A stretch of DNA of 21,689 bases from Clostridia bacterium (lineage in GTDB: Bacteria > Bacillota > Clostridia > Oscillospirales > CAG-272): NCBI GenBank assembly GCA_900763885.1, contig CAAFLY010000168.1, positions 1-21,689 of the forward strand, in the 5' to 3' direction. A program made the position numbers and the translations under genes. Position 1 is the first letter of the stretch. Every line of letters starts with the position of its first letter. Shown here in pieces: positions 8,221-16,419 of this stretch. Below the pieces are notes generated by a model. That model was given only the letters and a program-made list of their open reading frames with translations, did no database searches and had not been told where the DNA came from.

Positions 8221-10344
8221 TTATCCTCTGTAGAGCAGCGTATATGTCGTCGTGTTGCCGTTTGCGCTTTCCAGTGTCAGGATCAGCTCACGTGTACCGC
8301 TGCATTGCGGCAGTACCGCGCGGATCGTCTCGCCCTGTTTGTTCGTGCAGGCGGGGATCTCGCCGGTCTCCCACGTGGCAAGCGGAATTTCCTCTGTGCC
8401 GACACGGATGGTGGCGCGGACTGTATCGGAAACGGTTTCCGGCGCGTCGTTTAGGTACCACAGCTCGCAGGAGAACTCCTCACCGGCGTGCCAATCGAAT
8501 TTCGGAATCCGCGCGGATGGGATCGAGTTGCGCAGCGAATCCTTGACGGACCAGTACGCGGGCTTTTTCTCCGCCGGATAGGTGAACAGGGCGTTGTTGG
8601 CAGCGGTGATCCACGGCTCGTTGAAGCACCAGTTGATCGCCATGGAGCAGTACGGCCACTGTCTGCGCGCTTCCTCGAAGATCGCCTTGTATCCCTCGCA
8701 CTGCATCCACTGCGTCGCGTCCACAACATCCGCAATGCACGCAGGCTCACCGAAATATTTACGTACCACATCGAGGCAGAGCCAACGCTGTTCACCCCAT
8801 GCGCCGAATGCGTGGTGATAGACCCACGATTCCGTCCGTTCGATGGGGAACAGCTCGTCCTCCGGAATGATCTTTTTTAGATTATCCACCGAAGCCGTGG
8901 AGGGAACGCCGAATTCGCTGTATGCCGTGCCGTGTGCGGTCTGGAACATTTTGTAGACCTGCTGCTCTCCGTCGTCAAAGACATAGCAGCCGTGCTTCAT
9001 ACCGAACAGGGGCGAGGTCATGAGGAAGGGACGCGCGAAATCGTGCTCGTAGCAGAGCTTATTCAAAAGCCGCAGCGCATGGGATTGATCATCCATGCAG
9101 GACCAGTCGTTGAACAGCTCATTGCCGCCGCACCACAGTACAATGGACGGATGGCAGCGCAGCTCGCGGATCACGGCGGTCGCTTCCTGTTCCAATATCT
9201 TAAGATACGCGGGCGTACCGCCATAGTTGTTGCAGGAAAGCATGAATTCCTGCCAGAGCATGATGCCCAGCTCATCGCAGATCTCGTAAAATTCCTTCTT
9301 TTTGAGACCGGAGCCGCCCCAGAGCCGCAGGATGTTCATGTTCGCGTCCTTTGCGGCGACAAGAAGCTCCCGATACTGCTCCGCGGTGATCCTGCCGAAG
9401 AAGAGGTCGGGATTGACCCAGTTGGAGCCTTTCGCAAAGATACGCCTGCCGTTGAGTTCAATGGTGATCGGCGCGGGATAACGGGATTTTGGGAACGACG
9501 CGGGTTCATGATCCGCTCCACCGCCATTCATCACCAACCGCACGGTGCGGAAGCCGATCCTGCCTGTGACTGTGTGGGAATCGCTTTCCGCTGTCCAGGT
9601 GTATAGCTCCGGTTTACCTTGTCCGTTACACCACCAGAGCCGCACATCGGCGATCGCACATTCCGGTTTGGCGCCGCGGTAGACGAGCTTGCCGTCCGGA
9701 TCGGTGATTGTGTACGTGACGGGATGGTCGCAGTCGGTTTCAAAACGGACCGTTGCCGCGGTACGCGTATCGTTTAAGGTGTAGAACGGTTCACAACGGC
9801 GGATATACCCGCAGTCGCGCGTTTCGATATACGCCGGCTTCCAGATACCGGAGATGATCAGCCGCGGGTTCCAGTCCCATTCGTAGGTTGCCGGGGGCTT
9901 GCAGCTCTGCGCCGCCATTTCGCGCGGAGTGGCAAATTCGCCGGGCAGCTTCGGATGCGGATGGATGAGAACCGTGAGCAGGGAACCGGGGTGTGCGATG
10001 GCAGTGATGTCCAGCTCCGTTTTCGTGTACATACCCTCATGGGAATAGAGCATTTTGCCATCCACGAGAATGTCAAAGATATAATCGATTCCCTCCGCGA
10101 CAAAAAATACCCGTTCTCCGGGGCGCGCGGTGTAGTCTAAAGTCGTCTCGTATTTCCAGTAATTGTCCTCCACGGCGAGAAACCGCTTTGCCGTAGTGCC
10201 GTACATCAGCTTGTCCGCGATGCCCTCCTGTACGGCGAGATCGTATTGCAGATTGCCCGGAACCTCCGCCGCGAACGAGGTGACAACGGAAGACGGATCC
10301 TGATCCGCAAGCAGAGCACCTTGCCAGGTCTGGTAGAATTTCAT
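8221..10344 (-). CDS. glycoside hydrolase family 2 protein, beta-mannosidase-like
   Basis: This 707-residue enzyme probably hydrolyses beta-linked sugars, most likely beta-mannosides, in the cytoplasm; no signal peptide is visible. An N-terminal jelly-roll domain covers about residues 1-180 (VPGNLQYDL, NYWKYETTL), followed by a beta-sandwich and a TIM barrel from about 295. Barrel motifs are KGSNWVNPD, NILRLWGGSG (337-346), LWQEFMLSC, the acid/base site VLWCGGNELF with E409, and the nucleophile segment SEFGVPS with E477. WCGGNE is typical of beta-mannosidases within GH2. It is shorter than the common 800-plus residues, probably in the C-terminal beta domains. The ATG at 10344 has only a weak GGGA upstream; the open frame extends to a TTG at 10380. 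The substrate is inferred from family. Confidence 0.88.
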   Translation of the reverse strand: MKFYQTWQGALLADQDPSSVVTSFAAEVPGNLQYDLAVQEGIADKLMYGTTAKRFLAVEDNYWKYETTLDYTARPGERVFFVAEGIDYIFDILVDGKMLYSHEGMYTKTELDITAIAHPGSLLTVLIHPHPKLPGEFATPREMAAQSCKPPATYEWDWNPRLIISGIWKPAYIETRDCGYIRRCEPFYTLNDTRTAATVRFETDCDHPVTYTITDPDGKLVYRGAKPECAIADVRLWWCNGQGKPELYTWTAESDSHTVTGRIGFRTVRLVMNGGGADHEPASFPKSRYPAPITIELNGRRIFAKGSNWVNPDLFFGRITAEQYRELLVAAKDANMNILRLWGGSGLKKKEFYEICDELGIMLWQEFMLSCNNYGGTPAYLKILEQEATAVIRELRCHPSIVLWCGGNELFNDWSCMDDQSHALRLLNKLCYEHDFARPFLMTSPLFGMKHGCYVFDDGEQQVYKMFQTAHGTAYSEFGVPSTASVDNLKKIIPEDELFPIERTESWVYHHAFGAWGEQRWLCLDVVRKYFGEPACIADVVDATQWMQCEGYKAIFEEARRQWPYCSMAINWCFNEPWITAANNALFTYPAEKKPAYWSVKDSLRNSIPSARIPKFDWHAGEEFSCELWYLNDAPETVSDTVRATIRVGTEEIPLATWETGEIPACTNKQGETIRAVLPQCSGTRELILTLESANGNTTTYTLLYRG

Positions 10345-10445
10345 AGCTATCCCGGTATGACGCGTTCCCTGTCTTCGCAAAAGAGGAAACCGTCATACGT
10401 CATCCTTTCTTTGATTGGATTTGCGCACATGAATGATCATACCAT

Positions 10446-10474
10446 AGTATACCATATTCCGTCGGCACAATCAA
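10446..10474 (-). promoter_or_regulatory. sigma-A-type promoter for the GH2 gene
   Basis: On the - strand TTGATT (10469-10474) and TATACT (10446-10451) are separated by exactly 17 bases. Transcription would start near 10440, leaving a leader of about 95 bases. The 8-mer TATGGTAT occurs twice with a 10-base period (10439-10446 and 10449-10456), overlapping the -10, and could be an operator or chance. Confidence 0.65.
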
Positions 10475-10504
10475 TAGCGTGTACAGCTTTTTCGCGTGTC
10501 GGAA

Positions 10505-11788
10505 TCATCTTTCCGCGAACCACAGTCTGCCTGCGGGAATGGTGTCGCCTTTGTCGTAGAAGTCCGCACCGCAGCGGATCGTCTCCCGGCTGTCCGCTGC
10601 TTTCCACCAAAGCGACCCATCCGGCAAAAGCACGCGCGGGATCCGATATGTCACGCTGTCCGCCGAGATTTCCACAGCAATCGCCGTTTCCGCATATGCT
10701 TTGTTGAAATCGGTGGGATCCACCCGCGCAAGAACCGCGCCGTCCTTGGTGATCCGGGTGGTGAACATTCCGTTTTTCTCTCCGGCTCCGGTCACGAATA
10801 CCTGCATGAAGCTGCCTGCGCGATCGGGAGAGAGAGCCGCATGCGCGGTGACGCGAACAGAAATCGCATCGTCCGTCGGGAGAAGCTCCAGGGTGGCAAG
10901 CGCGTTTCTGCCGGTGTCGTTTGTGTAATGCGTGCCGTAGCCGTCGTTGTCGCGGTGCAGATTGCCGCCCGGTACGTGATAACAGATGTTCTGTGCCGTC
11001 TCCGGGAGCGACTGCCCCTTATACGCGCGGATGCAGGCGATGAATTGCAGATAATAATTATCAAAATAGCCGCCGCGCATCATCTCGAGATCCCGGCTGT
11101 ATTCCGGGTTCGCGCAGTCCACAAACATGATCGGTCGTTCCGGGATGCCCTGCCAGCGGCCCGCGATCCACTCGTTCCAACCCGTGACCAGCACGACGGG
11201 TACATCCACATCGATGGCACGGGCAAACTGCTCGCCGAAATTCGCGCCGCTGAGAAACGCCTTTGGATCGGGGTCGTTCGCGCCGTTATGGTACGCTCTG
11301 CCGCAGTTTCCGGTTTCGCCATACAGGACGGAATCACCGAATCGGAGCTGCGGATGCTGTGCTACGGAGACATTGATGACCTCCGGCTCCCCGCGCAGAT
11401 TCTCGAACACACGCTGCGGCTTGGTGAAATCCATCCACGGCCAGCCGCCCTGTTTGTCCGGTTCGTTCGGCCACTGCGCCATTTTGATGTTGAAAAACGC
11501 TTGTGTCTCCGGGGAGCATTCTTCCTCTACCGCGATGATCACGGGCTTGCCTTCGAAATAGAACCATGTGTCGGGACAGTAGTGTGGTCTGTAGATCGCC
11601 TCGTAGATTGCTTCGACCGTTTTGCCGGACGCGGTGTTTGTGTAAAACATCACCTTCGGGATCCGGTAACCTGCGTCGTAGAATTCCTGCAGGACGCGCA
11701 GCACAATCCTGACGTTTTTTTCGTAGATCACGGCGTTGGTGGTGTCAAAATAGAGAAAATCCACTCCGGCATCACAGAACAGCATCAT
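10505..11788 (-). CDS. C-terminal fragment of the GH99/WbsX-like protein (427 residues from the first ATG)
   Basis: The frame continues after the amber codon with SDDEWVIRRH and reaches its first ATG at 11788 (MMLFCDAGVDF). The preceding bases (CATCCGGCGGCAT) lack a usual ribosome site, so independent translation is doubtful. The fragment carries most of the barrel, including FDTTN, the EGKPVII strand and TGWNEW, plus a C-terminal beta-rich domain ending PAGRLWFAER. Confidence 0.45.
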   Translation of the reverse strand: MMLFCDAGVDFLYFDTTNAVIYEKNVRIVLRVLQEFYDAGYRIPKVMFYTNTASGKTVEAIYEAIYRPHYCPDTWFYFEGKPVIIAVEEECSPETQAFFNIKMAQWPNEPDKQGGWPWMDFTKPQRVFENLRGEPEVINVSVAQHPQLRFGDSVLYGETGNCGRAYHNGANDPDPKAFLSGANFGEQFARAIDVDVPVVLVTGWNEWIAGRWQGIPERPIMFVDCANPEYSRDLEMMRGGYFDNYYLQFIACIRAYKGQSLPETAQNICYHVPGGNLHRDNDGYGTHYTNDTGRNALATLELLPTDDAISVRVTAHAALSPDRAGSFMQVFVTGAGEKNGMFTTRITKDGAVLARVDPTDFNKAYAETAIAVEISADSVTYRIPRVLLPDGSLWWKAADSRETIRCGADFYDKGDTIPAGRLWFAER

Positions 11789-11818
11789 ATGCCGCCGGAT
11801 GACCCATTCGTCGTCGCT

Positions 11819-12091
11819 CTAGTAATAGCCATAAAATGGTTCACCCCAGTGGTGATAGGTACCGATTGCCCCCCAGAGCGGTGAATCGGTGTGGTACCCG
11901 GCATCCGGATCGGCTTCGACGATCTTCGACACATCGTACGGCGCGTGTCTGCCATGCTCACCGCACCAGAGAAAATAGAAAAGCCCGACAGCACGCGGTT
12001 TGTCGGCACGACGAATCTCCGCGACAGGCAGCGTCCGCCCGAGAGAATCCACCCCGGCAAGGGAGGTGGGCAGGTTGAATCGATGGGACAT
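11819..12091 (-). CDS. N-terminal fragment of the GH99/WbsX-like protein (90 residues)
   Basis: This is the only part translated from the proper ribosome site if the TAG at 11819-11821 stops translation. It ends at GEPFYGYY, after the first strand and loop of the predicted barrel, and lacks any catalytic segment. It would not be expected to be active alone. Confidence 0.5.
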   Translation of the reverse strand: MSHRFNLPTSLAGVDSLGRTLPVAEIRRADKPRAVGLFYFLWCGEHGRHAPYDVSKIVEADPDAGYHTDSPLWGAIGTYHHWGEPFYGYY

Positions 12092-12144
12092 TGGTTGACC
12101 CTCCTATGGTTTGATTGGGATACATGGTATCGGAAATCTTGTCT

Positions 12145-13344
12145 CTACTTCTTCAATACATAAAAAGCAGTTCCGACATAAATATCGAATCCAAAATCCT
12201 CCGGCGTGGCGGCAGGTTCGCTGACTGACCCGGCACGAACCAATTTCCACAAGCTCCCCGCGATGTCTTCTTTGGTATATTGCTTTTGCGCCGTCTCAAA
12301 TCTGCCGGTTTCTATCCACGCATTCTGAAATGCTCTGCTGTGCAGAATGTCCTCCGGAGTTTGCGCATGCAAGAGGACAGGAAACAGTTCTTTCGACAGG
12401 TAATTCCGTGCGATATCCTCTTCCGAACAGGAATGCGTTCCCATGCCATTCCTATAGCGGAACAGCAGCTGTTTGCATTCGCCTGCGGTGAGCCGATGCG
12501 GATACTCCTTGGCGGTCTCGATTGTATAACCAGCTGTGGTGAAGGCGCTTTCCCAGGAATCCTCGAGTATCCAGTCCAAAAAAGCCTGAATCTCATCAAA
12601 GGAATAGATCCCGTACAGCTTGCCGTACTTTTCACAGCTTTCGTGTGTTTGCAATAGATCCACGTCGCAGTCGATGTATTGTTCCGCGGTCACGAAATAT
12701 CCGCCCGGTTTCAGGATCCGGTACACTTCCGAGATCGCTTTGTCCTGTCCCAAACAACGCGCGATAATGCCCGTACCCTTTCGCTTGTCCGGCGAACTTG
12801 TGATTCCATCTATACTCGTCACATAATCCAGAGAATTGTCGTGAATCGGGATGTCCTTGTTGTCAAAAGAAGTACAGTAAAAAGGATGATCCGGCAAGGC
12901 TGTTTTCAGAAAGGTACTCATAAAACACATCAGCGACGTGTCGATATCGGATACAAGACACGGAGCAGACGGCGAAATTTTCTTGATGAAAGCAGCCATG
13001 CCCAGACTGTCGCTGCTTGCAATATCCAGAAACGGTTTGCCGCTCAAAGCGACCTTTTCCAGAACCGCACGGATCTCTGTGTCACATATCCATGGGTATT
13101 CACTCTGCACTATTGCGTCTTCGGATGCTATATCTCTGGAATACCAGTTGTCGTAGAAATGCTCCGCCGCTCGTTTCTGACATAACCGGTGATACTCCTC
13201 ATCGGAACCCCATGGTAGCTTATCAGTCTTGATTGAAGAAAGAATTCCACCGAGTTTTTTGTCAAAATCCGTTTCGAAGAAACAGTCGGAGTTGTAAAAA
13301 AAGTCTGGTGGCTTATTGTAAATGGAATCAAATGGTCTTGTCAT
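12145..13344 (-). CDS. class I SAM-dependent methyltransferase, substrate unknown
   Basis: The 399-residue protein has a class I methyltransferase core at about residues 100-250: motif I FLDIASSDSLG (105-115), the acidic SDID after the second strand (132-135), DIPIHDNSLDYVTS (164-177) and EVYRILKPGGYFV (206-218). Flanking N- and C-terminal regions of about 100 and 150 residues match nothing I recognise. The start ATG 13344 has GAGG seven to eight bases upstream. The stop is TAG, right after FYVLKK. The gene appears more AT-rich than its neighbours, with many AAA, TTT and ATA codons, suggesting acquisition. It sits between a YeiH-type gene and the GH99/WbsX-like gene; methylation of a glycan or lipid precursor is a guess from that context only. 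Confidence 0.8.
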   Translation of the reverse strand: MTRPFDSIYNKPPDFFYNSDCFFETDFDKKLGGILSSIKTDKLPWGSDEEYHRLCQKRAAEHFYDNWYSRDIASEDAIVQSEYPWICDTEIRAVLEKVALSGKPFLDIASSDSLGMAAFIKKISPSAPCLVSDIDTSLMCFMSTFLKTALPDHPFYCTSFDNKDIPIHDNSLDYVTSIDGITSSPDKRKGTGIIARCLGQDKAISEVYRILKPGGYFVTAEQYIDCDVDLLQTHESCEKYGKLYGIYSFDEIQAFLDWILEDSWESAFTTAGYTIETAKEYPHRLTAGECKQLLFRYRNGMGTHSCSEEDIARNYLSKELFPVLLHAQTPEDILHSRAFQNAWIETGRFETAQKQYTKEDIAGSLWKLVRAGSVSEPAATPEDFGFDIYVGTAFYVLKK

Positions 13345-13476
13345 TGTGTTACCTCAAGGCTTATCACATGCAAGCTGCTATGCTTTCTCTCCGGCCTGTA
13401 TCCCACAGAAAAGCGTTTCTGCATCCACCGCGATGATTGGCACGGAAATAGAGAACAGTCACATGGCGTCTTTCTG

Positions 13477-14517
13477 TTACAACAAGGTCCCGCTTGGCGC
13501 GATGCCGATCATATATTCCACGCCGATCGCGACGAGAACCACAAGTACGGATACGATGAAGCCGTGGAGCATGGGCTTGGCGCCGGAGCGGCACAGGGAA
13601 CGGAAATCCGTGTTCAGTCCGATGGCGGCAAGTGCGGCGACCATGAGGAATTTGCTTACCGTTTTCAGAACCGAGGCAACCGCTGCAGGGATCAGCCCAA
13701 GACTGGTCAGCGCGGACATGGCGAGGAATCCGAGGATGAACCACGGAAAAATTTTCGAGATGCGCACCTTCACACCTGGATTTTCCGCCTGCGCCTTCTT
13801 TTTGAAGTGGAGCTGGATCGCGGCGAACACGAGAACGGCAGGAATGATGGCAAGCGTGCGGGTCAGCTTCACCATGGTGGCAAAGTCTCCGGCAGCTTCA
13901 CTGAACGCGTATCCCGTCGCGACCACACTGGACGTATCGTTGACCGCGGTGCCTGCCCACAGCCCGAATGCCGCATCCGACAGTCCCATCGCCCGACCGA
14001 GCAGTGGGAACACAACGATCATCACGGTGTCGAACAGGAATGTGGCGGACAATCCATAGGCGATGTCCATGTCGGTCGCCTCAATCACCGGAGCGATCGC
14101 GGCGATGGCGGAGCCTCCGCAGATTCCTGTTCCGGCGTTGATGAGACTGCTCGTTTTCCAGTTCAATCCGAGTGCCTTGCCGATCAGCGCGCCCAATCCG
14201 AAGCAGGTGGCGAGCGTGAAGAGCATGACGGTCAGCGAGAATCTGCCGACGGTCAGCACCGTGGAGAGATTTAAGCTGGCACCGAGCAGAATGATGGCGA
14301 ACTTCAGGAGTTTTTTCGAGGTGAATCGGATACCGGAGGAGGTGATTTCGTTCGGCTTGCAAAAAGCGTTGACGAGCATCCCGATGAACAGTGCGATCAC
14401 GGACGCGCCGATGAAATGGAGTCCCGCTTTGCCTTCTAAAATTTCCAGTCCCTTGGCAATCGCCGCGATCACAAGCGATAGGGCAATGCCGGGGAGCATT
14501 TTGATGATTTTTTTCAT
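13477..14517 (-). CDS. YeiH family (UPF0324) membrane protein
   Basis: This 346-residue integral membrane protein has about ten hydrophobic segments, starting with ALSLVIAAIAKGL and HFIGASVIALFIGMLV. It carries the family signature NAGTGICGGSAIAA, followed by GLSATFLFDTVMIVVFPLLG and LWAGTAVNDTSSVVATGYAFS. The family is annotated as putative sulfate or organosulfonate exporters, but transport has rarely been shown, so I give no gene symbol. The start is ATG 14517 with a moderate AGGT upstream. It is 37 bases downstream of murC on the same strand and probably shares its transcript. The 132 bases between it and the methyltransferase gene contain a small AGAAA/TTTCT hairpin but no clear promoter. 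Confidence 0.87.
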   Translation of the reverse strand: MKKIIKMLPGIALSLVIAAIAKGLEILEGKAGLHFIGASVIALFIGMLVNAFCKPNEITSSGIRFTSKKLLKFAIILLGASLNLSTVLTVGRFSLTVMLFTLATCFGLGALIGKALGLNWKTSSLINAGTGICGGSAIAAIAPVIEATDMDIAYGLSATFLFDTVMIVVFPLLGRAMGLSDAAFGLWAGTAVNDTSSVVATGYAFSEAAGDFATMVKLTRTLAIIPAVLVFAAIQLHFKKKAQAENPGVKVRISKIFPWFILGFLAMSALTSLGLIPAAVASVLKTVSKFLMVAALAAIGLNTDFRSLCRSGAKPMLHGFIVSVLVVLVAIGVEYMIGIAPSGTLL

Positions 14518-14554
14518 ATGGTCTGACCTGCCGTTTTGTTGTTTTATGTCTGTG

Positions 14555-15979
14555 TCAATGCTGTGCCCCTACCAGCTCTTCCGCCACCTGGATCACGTCT
14601 CCCGCACCCATCACGAGGATCATGTCGTCCTCTCCGGTGTGGGCGTTTGCGATCCTTGCGGCATCTTGGAGGGAATCACAGACGGTGCAGCTCTTGCCGG
14701 ATTCCCGGATCGCCGTACCGAGTCCTTCCGCGCTCACTCCGTAGATATTTGTCTCCCGCGCGGCGTAAATGGGGCAGAGGACGATCTCATCGGCGGCGGA
14801 TTCTGCCAATGCGGTGCGGAAATCGCCAAACAGCTCGCTCGTGCGGGAATAGGTATGGGACTGGAACACGACCACGGTTTTCCGATAGCCCATTTTCGCG
14901 CATCCGGCAAGAGTCGCGGCGATTTCGGTCGGATGGTGCGCATAATCCGCGAAAACGGCGGCTCCCGACGGAGATCTGCCCATCTCATCCATCCGGCGTA
15001 CGATCCCGCGATAGGCGGACAGCCCTCTGACGATCGCGTCGTCCGGGATCCCGCATACACTGGCGGCAGCAAACGCGGCGGTGCCATCGAGGACACAGTG
15101 TACACCCGGCACCTGCAGGCGGATCACATCGGTCGTTTTGCCATGGTGGTGGACCCGAAACGCGTATCTGCCGTGATCCGACGAGATCAGCTCCGCACGG
15201 TAATCGCACAACGGATTCTCTCGTCCAAACGTGACGGTGTGACCGATGTACCCGTCGAGCGCCCGTATACAGTCCGTGTCGTCCGCGTTGACCACGGCAT
15301 AACCTGTCTCGCCGGTTTTGTTCATGAACGCCGTAAAGGAGGTGCGAATGGCGTCGAGAGAGGGGAAGTAGTCCACGTGGTCCAATTCAATATTCAGTAC
15401 CACGGCGACCGTCGGATAGAAATCGAGGAAGGAATCCATGTATTCGCACGCCTCAAACACGAAATACTCCCGCGCGCCGATAATATCCACGCTGTCGGAC
15501 TGCCTCATTTCCGCGCCGCCTATGACCGTCGGGTCCACCATAGCGGTGGTGAGAATCTGGGAGAGCATCCCGGTGGTGGTGCTTTTGCCGTGCGTGCCGG
15601 ATACGCCGATCCGATTGGTAAAGCCGTGCATCAGATACCCGAGAAAATCCGCCCGTGAGATCACCGGGATTCCATGGGTGACGGCATAGTGGTATTCGGG
15701 ATTGTCCTCCGCCATTGCCACCGTGTAGATGAGTGCGTCCCGGTCGTAAAGGTGGCTCTCACTCGCCGTATAATACACCGGAATGCCCATTTTTTCGAGC
15801 TTTTCCGTGATGGGCGAGGGGGTGCGGTCATAGCCGGATACGTCAAAGCCCTGCAGATGGCTGATGTGCGCCAGAGCGTTCATGCTGATCCCGCCAATGC
15901 CGTCGAAGAACAGCCGCGGCCGACCGGAAAGCAATGCGCCGATCTTCTCCGCGCCGTAATGTGTGTTGGGTAATGCCAT
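14555..15979 (-). CDS. murC: UDP-N-acetylmuramate--L-alanine ligase
   Basis: It adds L-alanine to UDP-MurNAc with ATP, the first step of peptidoglycan stem-peptide synthesis, in the cytoplasm. The 474 residues show the three Mur ligase domains: a Rossmann domain with DGIGGISMNALA (26-37), the central ATPase with GTHGKSTTT (128-136), EACEYMDSFL (E176) and NIELDHVDYF (196-205), and a C-terminal domain with DYAHHPTEI (345-353) and FQSHTYSRT (372-380), ending with VMGAGDV. SGYD at 48-51 is the usual end of the first domain's nucleotide site. MurC is favoured over MurD, E or F by GIGG-x-M-x-A-x-A and DYAHHPTE. GAGG lies about ten bases before ATG 15979. It is an isolated mur gene, not in a dcw cluster, and diverges from spoVG. 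Confidence 0.95.
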   Translation of the reverse strand: MALPNTHYGAEKIGALLSGRPRLFFDGIGGISMNALAHISHLQGFDVSGYDRTPSPITEKLEKMGIPVYYTASESHLYDRDALIYTVAMAEDNPEYHYAVTHGIPVISRADFLGYLMHGFTNRIGVSGTHGKSTTTGMLSQILTTAMVDPTVIGGAEMRQSDSVDIIGAREYFVFEACEYMDSFLDFYPTVAVVLNIELDHVDYFPSLDAIRTSFTAFMNKTGETGYAVVNADDTDCIRALDGYIGHTVTFGRENPLCDYRAELISSDHGRYAFRVHHHGKTTDVIRLQVPGVHCVLDGTAAFAAASVCGIPDDAIVRGLSAYRGIVRRMDEMGRSPSGAAVFADYAHHPTEIAATLAGCAKMGYRKTVVVFQSHTYSRTSELFGDFRTALAESAADEIVLCPIYAARETNIYGVSAEGLGTAIRESGKSCTVCDSLQDAARIANAHTGEDDMILVMGAGDVIQVAEELVGAQH

Positions 15980-16023
15980 AGCTATCGTACCTCATTCCTT
16001 TGATTGCATTGTTACGCTTTGCA

Positions 16024-16032
16024 TACATTATA
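16024..16032 (-). promoter_or_regulatory. extended -10 promoter element for murC
   Basis: The - strand reads TGATATAATG, a perfect TATAAT (16027-16032 on + coordinates) preceded by the TGn of an extended -10 element just upstream at 16033-16035. The hexamer at the -35 position is poor (GTGTAC). Transcription would start about 40 bases before the murC ATG. Confidence 0.55.
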
Positions 16033-16319
16033 TCACAAAACAGAGTGACGTACACCCATAAAATGTAAATTCTCCCGCATTTGGTGAAAATTCCGGAATC
16101 GTGGAACGGGGAGCCGTCTGTCCCAAAAATTGCGTTGGTCATCGCGAATTCTGCCCCACAATTTGCGTTCATCACCGGATATGCCCTCTCGTCGTTCTTC
16201 GACCGTTGTTCACTCGCCGCACCGTGCTTCGACAATTTCCAGAAATTCGCATGAAAAAATATAACATATATTTCAAAGAAAAGCCATGAATCCATCGTAT
16301 TTATTTCACATGTATCGTG

Positions 16320-16325
16320 TATACT
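16320..16325 (+). promoter_or_regulatory. candidate -10 element for spoVG
   Basis: TATACT sits about 95 bases before the spoVG start in a local AT-rich stretch. The hexamer 17 bases upstream (GTATTT) is a poor -35, so this is a weak prediction. Confidence 0.3.
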
Positions 16326-16419
16326 ATAGCATGTAAGAAACAACACGGACAACGGGTACAGCGATCGGGTGAGACGCTGTTTTGCCGGATTCGGACCAGA
16401 GGAAGCACATGGAGGAAGT

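Larger units (their letters stand above)
10505..12091 (-). pseudogene. GH99/WbsX-like carbohydrate-active protein interrupted by an in-frame TAG
   Basis: Read through, this is one 528-codon gene on the - strand. The start is ATG 12091 with AGGAGGG (12099-12105) seven bases upstream. The N-terminal part has RAVGLFYFLWCGEHG and PLWGAIGTYHHWGEP. It then reads EPFYGYY, a TAG at 11819-11821, and SDDEWVIRRH, with the frame unchanged on both sides. The homologous run YGYY-x-SDDEWVIR is continuous in related proteins as I remember them, so the stop falls inside a conserved barrel segment. Further motifs are DAGVDFLYFDTTN and VLVTGWNEW, as in GH99-like and WbsX-type proteins, with a beta-sandwich-like tail. 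No signal peptide is visible. The methyltransferase gene is 53 bases upstream and the GH2 gene lies downstream. A recent nonsense mutation, sequencing error or suppressed codon are all possible. Confidence 0.72.
15980..16419. other. 440-base AT-rich divergent intergenic region between murC and spoVG
   Basis: No gene is visible. It contains the murC promoter near 16030, a TATACT -10-like hexamer at 16320-16325 for spoVG without a convincing -35, and a pair of imperfect direct repeats at about 16122-16144 and 16155-16177 (CCCAAAAATTGCGTTGGTCAT and CCCACAATTTGCGTTCATCAC like) 33 bases apart. I saw no sigma-H consensus of the kind that drives spoVG in Bacillus subtilis. Confidence 0.5.

Noticed and set aside
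10439..10456. Short repeated TATGGTAT as a CRISPR or tandem array
   Set aside because: Only two 8-base copies; at most an operator.
11819..11821. TAG as a reassigned sense codon across the genome
   Set aside because: TAG ends the methyltransferase gene right after a normal C-terminus and ends the LtaS-like gene just before its terminator, so it is used as a stop here.
10496..11884. 462-codon + strand open frame opposite the GH99/WbsX-like gene
   Set aside because: It mirrors the codon pattern of the real gene on the other strand and shows no recognisable domain.
14063..15658. 531-codon + strand open frame opposite murC and the YeiH-like gene
   Set aside because: It spans two real genes in antisense, with no family motif.
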